Shown: piece by piece, positions 1 to 5,291 of the stretch
Layout of the letters: each line of letters opens with the position of its first letter
How positions within the stretch are numbered: the stretch's first letter is position 1
From: an uncultured Nitrospinaceae bacterium
Lineage (GTDB): Bacteria > Nitrospinota > Nitrospinia > Nitrospinales > VA-1
Assembly: GCA_905182935.1 (NCBI GenBank)
Contig: CAJJDL010000240.1
Location: forward strand, 1-6,894
Direction of reading: 5' to 3'
Length of the DNA stretch: 6,894 nucleotides
Position numbers and translations under genes: made by a program
Notes under the pieces: model-generated
Database searches by the model: none
Told to the model about the DNA's origin: nothing
The model's input: only the letters and a program-made list of their open reading frames with translations

Positions 1-525
1 ACCACCCACCTCAATTTGATCGGTCCCTCCAGTGATTTCTTCAAAAATGCTTTTTTCGCCATCGAGGTCGTGTCGATGTTGGTCAACATAAGATAACTCT
101 ACTGAAGAGCCGATTTCTATTTCACCAGAATCTGGAGATTCTTCACCGACAATCATGCGAAATAGCGTTGTCTTCCCAGTTCCGTTTGGGCCAATTAAGC
201 CGACTACGGCTCCACGGGGTATAGAAAAAGACAAATTTTCAATAAGAATATTATCACCATATGCCTTGGTTAAATTAGTGGCTTCAATTACTTTTTCCCC
301 TAACTTAGGTCCAGAATCAATTTGAATATCGAGTGTGTTTTCATCAATTGTGACCTTCTGATCCACTAGTTTTTCATAGTCACTTATTCGGCTCTTATTT
401 TTTTTTCGTCTTGCGCTGGGGCTTGCTCGAAGCCATTCTAATTCTTGGTCAACTTTTTTTTGTAGAGTTGAAGCAACTTTATTTTTTTGCTTCAACCGTT
501 CCGCTTTGTGTTCAAGCCAGGCAGT
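1..525 (-). pseudogene. ettA: EttA continuation after the TAG: linker and start of second ATPase domain, cut by window edge
   Basis: This is the same frame as the EttA start, read past the TAG at 526-528, and it gives 175 further codons with no other stop to the window edge. It begins TAWLEHKAERL, matching the family's SSWLEQK-type sequence. The basic inter-domain linker follows (about codons 250-300, rich in K and R), then the second nucleotide-binding domain with Walker A GPNGTGKT (codons 358-365). The second signature and Walker B lie beyond position 1. Against roughly 555 residues in E. coli EttA, about 130 C-terminal residues are off the window. The reading frame and residue-level similarity are undamaged apart from the one TAG, which points to a very recent mutation, a sequence error, readthrough, or a split protein. 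In-frame TTG (493-495) and GTG (364-366) codons exist after the stop but neither has a convincing ribosome binding site. It is labelled pseudogene only because of the stop. Confidence 0.75.
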
Positions 526-1263
526 CTAATTGCCTTCAAAAGGGGTGCCACGAGTATTTTCTAATTCAAGAATCCATTTTGTAATATTGTCCAAGAAATA
601 TCGATCATGTGTAGAAACGATAACGTTTCCGGAATAATTAACTAGAGTTTCTTCCATCCATTGCACTGTTTCGGCATCAAGGTGATTGGTAGGTTCATCT
701 AGAAGTAGAATATCTGGTTTTTGTAAAAGAGTACGACATAATGCTACACGTCGAGCCTCACCACCGGAAAGCGTAGAAGACTTTTGATCGTCAGGAGGAA
801 GTACGAGTGCATTCATAGCTACGTCAATTTGCCGGTCCAACTCCCATCCATCTGCTGAGTCAATTTGGTCTTGCAGTCGACCCATCTTTTCGAGGGCCTT
901 CTCCATTTCTTCATCTGATAAAGGCTCACCCATTTTTGCGCTTATTTCATTAAACTCATTTAGGAGATTTTTTATGTCAGAAAAAGCCTCTTCAACATTT
1001 TCTCTTACAGTTTTAGTCATATCCAGTTGAGGTTCTTGAGAGATAAATCCAACTCTAATCCCTTTAAGAGGTTCAGCTTTACCATCAAACTCTTTGTCTT
1101 CACCAGCCATAATTTTTAAAAGAGTTGATTTGCCTGATCCATTTTCACCGACGATGCCAATTTTTGCTCCGTGGTAAAAAGACAAATGGATATTTTCTAA
1201 AATAGTTTTAGTGCCGTATGATTTTTTAAGGTCACTGATGGTAAAAACGTATTCTCCTGCCAT
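526..1263 (-). CDS. ettA: ABC-F translation factor EttA, N-terminal part up to an in-frame TAG
   Basis: As read, this is 245 residues carrying the first nucleotide-binding domain of an EttA-type ABC-F ATPase, a soluble factor that binds the ribosomal E site and gates early elongation according to ATP/ADP. Visible motifs are Walker A GENGSGKS (39-46), a charged helical arm insert (about 85-135), signature LSGGE (165-169), Walker B ILLLDEPTNHLD (185-196) and the switch histidine in STHD (217-220). There are no membrane segments. From memory, the N-terminus and the TPFEGN end align closely with E. coli EttA. The ATG at 1263 is supported by an AAAGGA Shine-Dalgarno (1269-1274), 5 bases upstream and overlapping the stop of the preceding methyltransferase gene, so the two are probably co-transcribed and coupled. 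The frame stops at TAG (526-528), where EttA proteins continue with Tyr after GN. The same frame stays open to position 1, so this is one gene with an internal stop. The family call is firm, but whether the stop is real is not known. Confidence 0.9.
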   Translation of the reverse strand: MAGEYVFTISDLKKSYGTKTILENIHLSFYHGAKIGIVGENGSGKSTLLKIMAGEDKEFDGKAEPLKGIRVGFISQEPQLDMTKTVRENVEEAFSDIKNLLNEFNEISAKMGEPLSDEEMEKALEKMGRLQDQIDSADGWELDRQIDVAMNALVLPPDDQKSSTLSGGEARRVALCRTLLQKPDILLLDEPTNHLDAETVQWMEETLVNYSGNVIVSTHDRYFLDNITKWILELENTRGTPFEGN

Positions 1264-1268
1264 AGCTA

Positions 1269-1274
1269 TCCTTT
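1269..1274 (-). promoter_or_regulatory. Ribosome binding site of ettA
   Basis: The minus strand reads AAAGGA five bases before the ettA ATG. It overlaps the TAA stop (1273-1275) of the upstream methyltransferase gene, an arrangement typical of translational coupling. It fixes the ettA start at 1263. Confidence 0.7.
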
Positions 1275-1923
1275 ACTTCCTTTGTAAGATAATAAAATCG
1301 AATCGGTTATTATGGCAGACTTTCATTTTAAGTTCATCTGCCATCCATGAAAAAGTTTTTTGACTATAGAACGCGATATGTGTTGGGTCGCGTTTATAAT
1401 ACCATTTACCAAATGAATCAAGGCATAAGTTATTTTTTTTGATCGGATAAAAACGAGTCATCACAGCAAGGTATCCATTGGTTGATATTTTTTGAATTAG
1501 GTGCACTAGATCTTCCCTTGGTTTTTTTATGTGTTCGAAGGTTTCGGTTGAGATAATTAGGTCATATTTTTGATTCGGTTTTTCCTCGGGAAAGAAATTT
1601 GGATCGTAGATACTCGCGTCATAACCTTGCCTCTCAAAGAGAGTTTTGAGAACAGGTGCATAACCACAACCGTAATCTAAAACTATTTTAACCTTAGGGC
1701 ATACTTCTTTAATTGTATTTATTTTTTTTTGAAACATTTCCACATACCCTTTGTTTTGCAAATTATTGTCATGCTCTAGGTAACGACTAACTTCCTCTTT
1801 TTTGGAAATAAAAAATTGAGAGGGCACGAAAATAAGAAAGCACTTTGGGCAGAGCCAATACTCCCTTAGATCTGCTTTCAGGATTAAACTTGGGTGATGG
1901 CAGTCACAAAGGGGACATTTCAT
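1273..1923 (-). CDS. Zinc-ribbon class I SAM-dependent methyltransferase
   Basis: A 216-residue soluble protein. The N-terminus carries a four-cysteine zinc-ribbon-like motif (C3, C6, C25, C28, as CPLC and CPKC). A Rossmann-type methyltransferase domain follows, with motif I VLDYGCGYAP (81-90) for SAM binding, an acidic residue after strand 2 (D107 in IYDP) for the ribose, and DLIISTETFEHI (121-132) as the motif IV region. The later KRDPTHIAFYS segment (177-187) recurs in this Methyltransf_23-like group, whose members often methylate sugars, lipids or small molecules. The substrate cannot be read from the sequence. The ATG at 1923 is chosen because the first cysteine pair starts at residue 3 and nothing upstream extends the motif, although no clear Shine-Dalgarno precedes it. 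It is first in a probable two-gene unit with ettA, nine bases apart. That neighbour may be coincidental, so a role in modifying translation components is only a guess. Confidence 0.85.
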   Translation of the reverse strand: MKCPLCDCHHPSLILKADLREYWLCPKCFLIFVPSQFFISKKEEVSRYLEHDNNLQNKGYVEMFQKKINTIKEVCPKVKIVLDYGCGYAPVLKTLFERQGYDASIYDPNFFPEEKPNQKYDLIISTETFEHIKKPREDLVHLIQKISTNGYLAVMTRFYPIKKNNLCLDSFGKWYYKRDPTHIAFYSQKTFSWMADELKMKVCHNNRFDFIILQRK

Positions 1924-1970
1924 TCGATGTGGTGGGAGATTAGTTTGTTATCGTTAGGGTTTTATTTTAC

Positions 1971-1998
1971 TTGATTCAATATATACAGTAGATATAAT
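1971..1998 (+). promoter_or_regulatory. Candidate sigma70-type promoter for efp
   Basis: TTGATT (1971-1976) and a perfect TATAAT (1993-1998) are separated by 16 bases. Transcription would start near 2005, leaving a leader of about 60 bases. The leader contains a small hairpin, GGCT-TAG-AGCC (2019-2029), of unknown relevance, then the GGAG ribosome binding site. Confidence 0.55.
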
Positions 1999-2006
1999 TA
2001 TTCCAA
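1978..2006 (-). promoter_or_regulatory. Candidate sigma70-type promoter for the methyltransferase-ettA unit
   Basis: On the minus strand TTGGAA (2001-2006) and TATATT (1978-1983) are separated by 17 bases, giving a start site near 1971 and a leader of about 48 bases before the methyltransferase ATG. The match is moderate and the region is AT-rich, so chance is possible. It overlaps the proposed efp promoter on the other strand. Confidence 0.4.
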
Positions 2007-2054
2007 AATACTTATAGAGGCTTAGAGCCCTAATTATTAGTTAATAAAATACTC

Positions 2055-2058
2055 GGAG
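2055..2058 (+). promoter_or_regulatory. Ribosome binding site of efp
   Basis: GGAG sits six bases before the ATG at 2065. It supports that start, which also gives the normal EF-P N-terminus. Confidence 0.65.
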
Positions 2059-2064
2059 CATAAC

Positions 2065-2637
2065 ATGGTAGCCTATGTCAATGGAAATGGAGTTCGTCCT
2101 GGTTACGTTATTAAACATAACGATAAGCTTTATCGAGTCATGACTTCTGAACATAGAAGCCCTGGAAAAGGGCGGGCTTTTTGTCAGGTTAAACTTAGAA
2201 ACCTTCTGGATGGTTTGCAAACAGAAGTGAAGTTCCGAGCTGACGAGCAGGTTGAACGTTGTGCATTAGAGCAGATAAATATGGAATACCTCTATAAAGA
2301 TTCGGCAGGCCATTGCTTTATGAATTGTGAAACCTATGAGCAAATATTTATTGATGAGCAGCTATTGAAAGACAGTATTAAGTTTCTTCTTCCGAATACT
2401 AAAGTTCAAATAGAATTTTATGAGGAAAGACCTTTAGGCGTATCTCTTCCTGAAGCGATAGAGCTGGAGGTCACAGATACCGATCCCCCATTCAAGGGTG
2501 CTACTGCTTCTGGAAGTGGTAAACCAGCTACTCTTGAAACAGGCCTTGTTGTCACTGTGCCAAATTTTATAGAAATTGGAGAAAAAGTTAAAGTGTCCAC
2601 CACATCCGGTGACTATCTTGAACGAGTAAAAAAATAG
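2065..2637 (+). CDS. efp: Elongation factor P
   Basis: A 190-residue protein, close to the 188 residues of E. coli EF-P. EF-P is a tRNA-shaped cytoplasmic factor that enters near the ribosomal E site and relieves stalling at consecutive prolines. The family's three beta-barrel domains are recognisable: an N-terminal KOW-like domain (about 1-65), a central OB domain (about 66-128, with MEYLYKDSAGHCFMNCETYEQ), and a C-terminal OB domain (about 130-190) containing VTDTDPPFKGATA and the GKPATLETG block. The loop tip reads SPGKGRAF, with Lys35 at the position that is beta-lysylated in E. coli. This is not the Arg of the rhamnosylated type, so a lysine-type modification or none is expected. No modification enzyme is visible in the window. 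The stop is TAG right after the expected C-terminal RVKK, which shows that TAG terminates translation in this organism. It is transcribed divergently from the methyltransferase-ettA pair and is probably monocistronic. Confidence 0.97.
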   Translation: MVAYVNGNGVRPGYVIKHNDKLYRVMTSEHRSPGKGRAFCQVKLRNLLDGLQTEVKFRADEQVERCALEQINMEYLYKDSAGHCFMNCETYEQIFIDEQLLKDSIKFLLPNTKVQIEFYEERPLGVSLPEAIELEVTDTDPPFKGATASGSGKPATLETGLVVTVPNFIEIGEKVKVSTTSGDYLERVKK

Positions 2638-2666
2638 CTTTTCTTTTTGAAGAATTATTGTCCTAA

Positions 2667-2690
2667 TGCATAAAACCAATTCCCTATGCA
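2667..2690 (+). terminator. Weak inverted repeat after efp, possible transcript end
   Basis: TGCATA (2667-2672) and TATGCA (2685-2690) form a six-base-pair stem with a 12-base loop, 29 bases after the efp stop. No T-run follows, so it is a poor intrinsic terminator. It is listed because nothing better lies between efp and the tol promoter. Confidence 0.2.
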
Positions 2691-2754
2691 ATTCGTTAAA
2701 TTGTTGATTATTTGTTCCGTGAATTAGGGGAATTATCCCATGTAGTCAATTGAT

Positions 2755-2783
2755 TTGACAATAAAGTTTGGTTTTACTATATT
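2755..2783 (+). promoter_or_regulatory. Strong sigma70-type promoter of the tol operon
   Basis: A perfect TTGACA (2755-2760), a 17-base spacer and TATATT (2778-2783) make the best promoter match in the window. The start site would be near 2790, giving a leader of about 75 bases before tolQ. An eight-base palindrome TCAATTGA (2747-2754) abuts the -35 box. I cannot tell whether a regulator binds it. Confidence 0.75.
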
Positions 2784-2832
2784 GGCATTGAAGACTTATT
2801 TAATTGAAAACAAATAATTTATAGGGTTATTT

Positions 2833-2844
2833 CTCCTTTTGGAG
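2833..2844 (+). other. Small hairpin in the tolQ leader containing the only GGAG
   Basis: CTCC (2833-2836), a TTTT loop and GGAG (2841-2844) can pair as a four-base-pair hairpin. GGAG is the only Shine-Dalgarno-like sequence upstream of tolQ, but it lies 21 bases before the GTG start, too far for normal use. A role in control is speculative. Confidence 0.25.
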
Positions 2845-2865
2845 TAGGTCCAACTTAAACTAACC

Positions 2866-3627
2866 GTGCAGGAAACCGTACCTGAAAATTCTTTAAACGT
2901 GATCAACTTGATGCTGAATTCCAGCATCATGGCCAAAAGTGTTCTATTGCTTTTACTTTTGTTCTCTGTCGTGTCGTGGGCTATTATTTTACAAAAGTAC
3001 TTCTTTTTTAAAAACGCAAAAAATGAAGACATGCGTTTTCTTTCCTACTTTTCTAAATCCAGTAATTTAATGGGTATTTACGATTACGCTCGCGAACTAG
3101 AATGCAGTACTGTTGCGCGTGTTTTTTTGGTTGGATACCGAGAGCTATATATACAACAGGAAACTGCTCAAGAAAAAAATCCCAAAAGGACCCATCTAGA
3201 TGATGAAAAAAATGTATCAGTAAAGGATCTTAAAGGCATAACCTTGGCACTTAATAAGGCTATCAATGCAGAGATCAGTCGATTATCACGGCGTTTAGAT
3301 TTTTTAGCAACAACAGGGAGCACGGCGCCCTTTATAGGCTTATTTGGTACGGTATGGGGAATTATGACGTCATTTAGCGCGATTGGGTTTCAGGGTTCAG
3401 CCAGTATTGGAGGTGTTGCTCCAGGAATTGCCGAGGCACTAATCGCGACAGCAGCTGGCTTGATAGCGGCGATACCAGCAGTTATTTTCTACAATTACCT
3501 TAGCGATAAAATTAGAGTGTTTACTAGCGACTTGGATGACTTCTCCCATGATTTTGTTTATTTATTAGAAAAAAATTATGTAAAGGATACTTCGTCAGCT
3601 CAATTTAATGACTTGGACCTAATTTGA
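2866..3627 (+). CDS. tolQ: TolQ, proton-channel subunit of the Tol-Pal motor
   Basis: A 253-residue inner-membrane protein of the TolQ/ExbB/MotA family. With TolR it converts the proton gradient into movement of TolA, which supports outer-membrane constriction and lipid homeostasis. Three membrane segments are visible: TM1 about 22-43, TM2 about 147-171 (ATTGSTAPFIGLFGTVWGIM) and TM3 about 187-209 (APGIAEALIATAAGLIAAIP). Thr149 and Thr195 align with the pore threonines of E. coli TolQ (T145, T178). The protein is about 20 residues longer than E. coli TolQ. The extra length sits at the N-terminus, in a charged part of the cytoplasmic loop (about 98-120) and at the C-terminus. The start is GTG at 2866 without a close Shine-Dalgarno; the in-frame GTG at 2899 (residue 12) is an alternative. 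The direct adjacency of tolR, tolA and tolB settles TolQ over ExbB. Confidence 0.94.
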   Translation: MQETVPENSLNVINLMLNSSIMAKSVLLLLLLFSVVSWAIILQKYFFFKNAKNEDMRFLSYFSKSSNLMGIYDYARELECSTVARVFLVGYRELYIQQETAQEKNPKRTHLDDEKNVSVKDLKGITLALNKAINAEISRLSRRLDFLATTGSTAPFIGLFGTVWGIMTSFSAIGFQGSASIGGVAPGIAEALIATAAGLIAAIPAVIFYNYLSDKIRVFTSDLDDFSHDFVYLLEKNYVKDTSSAQFNDLDLI

Positions 3628-3667
3628 TCACCAGTTAATTAAAGTATGTTTCCTGTGGTATTGGCTT

Positions 3668-4060
3668 ATGTTGAGAAGAAGACGACCTATGATGGCGGAG
3701 ATCAACGTGACGCCTTTTGTCGATGTTATGTTGGTTTTATTGGTCATATTTATGATCACAGCTCCCCTGATGCAGCATGGTTTGGAAGTGCAACTTCCGA
3801 AAGAGTCCACCAAGCCAATTCCAGTTAAAGAAGTTCCTTCAATAACACTAAATATCAATAAAAAAGTTTTCTGGAATAAGGACGAAGTTGTAAACCTAAT
3901 GATTCTTTCTCGAAAAGTAGAAGAGTATATAAATAAAAATCAGAATGGGGGGGTATACTTGAAGGCTGATAAGGCATTAGATTATGGGTTTGTTATGCGA
4001 GTGATTGCCACAGTTCGGAGAGCTGGAGTAGAAAATATTGGGATGGTGACAGAGCCTTGA
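3668..4060 (+). CDS. tolR: TolR, plug and anchor subunit of the Tol-Pal motor
   Basis: A 130-residue ExbD/TolR-family protein, slightly shorter than E. coli TolR (142). The order is a short basic cytoplasmic N-terminus (RRRR, 3-6), the conserved EINVTPFVDVMLVLLVIFMI segment (11-30) forming the single membrane helix, and a periplasmic domain ending in AGVENIGMVTEP. Asp19 matches the essential membrane aspartate that carries protons through the TolQ-TolR channel. The ATG at 3668 gives the expected N-terminus, 40 bases after the tolQ stop, although no good ribosome binding site precedes it. Another ATG at 3646 is in a different frame and cannot start this protein. A run of seven G (3947-3953) lies in the periplasmic part, where it encodes part of Asn-Gly-Gly-Val. 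The TGA stop is four bases before tolA. Confidence 0.95.
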   Translation: MLRRRRPMMAEINVTPFVDVMLVLLVIFMITAPLMQHGLEVQLPKESTKPIPVKEVPSITLNINKKVFWNKDEVVNLMILSRKVEEYINKNQNGGVYLKADKALDYGFVMRVIATVRRAGVENIGMVTEP

Positions 4061-4064
4061 ACCC

Positions 4065-5291
4065 ATGCGTTTTGAATTTATACAATCAATTGACTTTAAT
4101 CAGATGTTGGTCTATTCGACCTTTGTCCATCTCGTTTTTTTGACATTTGTCATGTTCCTTCCAGATTCCAGGGATCAGGAACAGATTGTTGTCCCCACCT
4201 TTCGGCTAAATCTCATTAAGTTACCTAAAGCAGTTAAGTCAGATTTAGAGCCTAATAAAAAGTCTTTAAAATCAATTAAGAAAAAGACTGTCTCTAAAAA
4301 ACCAACTACAAAACCAATTAAGAAAAAGACTGTCTCTAAAAAACCAACTACTGGAAATGTAAAACTAAAAAAGAAAAAACTTAAGCCTCTGATAAAAAAA
4401 AGCTCTCCTTCTAAGCCCTTAACTAGAGAGTCGAAGGCTAGAAAAAAAATACTTGCAGACTTAGAGTCTTTTGAAAGTAGCCAGTCCAAGAAATCAGTTT
4501 TAAAAGAATTAGATCAGTTAGCTCGCCTTGCTCCTGAAGTCAAGAGCATGAAGGAGGAAACATTCGTAGAGGTAGAGAAAAAAAGTGTGCCCAAATATCC
4601 ATTAGTGCCTAAACCTCTGCCATCCATTGAAAAACTTAGGGTCAAGGAGAAAGAACTTGAGGTCAAGTTGTCTAAAAAACCTGTAAAAATTAACTTAGAT
4701 AGAAAAACTCAAACAACATCGCGTTTAATTAAAGAATTAGAGGCAATGGAGAATAAGAAAGTATATCCTGCGGATAATTTTTTGGATAAAATGCAATTGG
4801 AAAAACTTGGTTCGCCTTCGGCTTTTAATAATATCAAGGGAGAATCGTTGGCAACTGTAGTTAAAAAATTTGAAAAACTCAAAGTTTCATCAGAAGAAAT
4901 TAAAATCGATATTTTTCAGGGTCGCATGGTTGTTAAAGAATTTAAGACAACCATTCGAAAAGGCGAAGCCCCAGTTCCTAAAACTGATTCGGAGCTTGAG
5001 GTGTCAAACGCTTTATCAGACTATGTAGGGAAAGTTTATAAACGTGTTTATTCTAATTGGAAAACCCCTTTCGGAGTAAAAATTAAAGATGTAGTAGTGT
5101 CATTTAGCATTTTCCCAAAAGGAAATATAAACAATCCTGTGATTCTCGAAAGCACAGGTGATAAAACCTTAGATGCAATTGCAGTCAGTGCTATACTTAG
5201 TTCAGTTCCGTTCCCTATATTACCTGCTGAATTGCTACGACCTAACCTTAAAATAAGCATAGTATTTAAATATGTTCCTGAAAATAAATAG
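4065..5291 (+). CDS. tolA: TolA-like inner-membrane arm with TonB-type C-terminal domain
   Basis: A 408-residue protein with TolA architecture. A short cytoplasmic N-terminus precedes one membrane helix (about 13-32, MLVYSTFVHLVFLTFVMFLP). A long, very Lys-rich, low-complexity periplasmic stalk follows (about 55-300). The C-terminal TonB/TolA-like domain (about 315-405) contains YKRVYSNWKTP, FPKGNINNPVILESTGDKTLDAIA and VPFPILP. TolA bridges the TolQR motor to TolB and Pal. Unlike the Ala/Lys helical stalk of E. coli TolA, this stalk mixes basic, Pro-containing and acidic segments. The C-terminal fold also looks closer to TonB, so the symbol rests mainly on position between tolR and tolB. Residues 71-82 and 85-96 are an exact tandem repeat (IKKKTVSKKPTT). 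The start is four bases after the tolR stop, without a clear Shine-Dalgarno, which suggests coupling. The TAG stop lies 20 bases inside tolB. Confidence 0.88.
   Translation: MRFEFIQSIDFNQMLVYSTFVHLVFLTFVMFLPDSRDQEQIVVPTFRLNLIKLPKAVKSDLEPNKKSLKSIKKKTVSKKPTTKPIKKKTVSKKPTTGNVKLKKKKLKPLIKKSSPSKPLTRESKARKKILADLESFESSQSKKSVLKELDQLARLAPEVKSMKEETFVEVEKKSVPKYPLVPKPLPSIEKLRVKEKELEVKLSKKPVKINLDRKTQTTSRLIKELEAMENKKVYPADNFLDKMQLEKLGSPSAFNNIKGESLATVVKKFEKLKVSSEEIKIDIFQGRMVVKEFKTTIRKGEAPVPKTDSELEVSNALSDYVGKVYKRVYSNWKTPFGVKIKDVVVSFSIFPKGNINNPVILESTGDKTLDAIAVSAILSSVPFPILPAELLRPNLKISIVFKYVPENK
4273..4351 (+). repeat. Tandem 42-bp repeat in the tolA stalk
   Basis: Two 37-base copies, 4273-4309 and 4315-4351, are identical at every base and offset by 42 bases (14 codons, in frame). 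They encode IKKKTVSKKPTT twice. Perfect identity at synonymous positions indicates a recent duplication, not selected protein similarity. Confidence 0.93.

Noticed and set aside
526..528. TAG reassigned to an amino acid in this organism
   Set aside because: efp and tolA both end at TAG exactly at the C-termini expected for their families, so TAG works as a stop here.
1924..2064. Riboswitch or attenuator in the efp leader
   Set aside because: The leader is about 60 bases with only a four-base-pair hairpin and no T-run or leader peptide; it is too short for known riboswitch classes.
2418..2691. Two antisense open frames over the end of efp
   Set aside because: Both are short and overlap a well-supported gene; neither shows family motifs or a start signal.
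2796..3032. Antisense open frame across the start of tolQ
   Set aside because: It lies opposite the TolQ membrane segment and leader, and has no motif support.
3646..3828. Plus-strand open frame of 60 codons starting 22 bases before tolR
   Set aside because: It is one frame off from tolR, and its product has no resemblance to TolR or any family I know, while the tolR frame carries the full conserved motif.
3628..3858. Antisense open frame over the tolQ-tolR gap and tolR start
   Set aside because: It lies opposite the conserved TolR membrane segment and is explained by it.
4175..4489. Antisense open frame of 104 codons across tolA
   Set aside because: It is the complement of the Lys-rich stalk, giving a Phe/Leu-rich low-complexity product with no recognisable domain or ribosome binding site.
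5048..5260. Antisense open frame across the tolA C-terminal domain
   Set aside because: It is a shadow of the conserved TonB-like domain, with no independent evidence.
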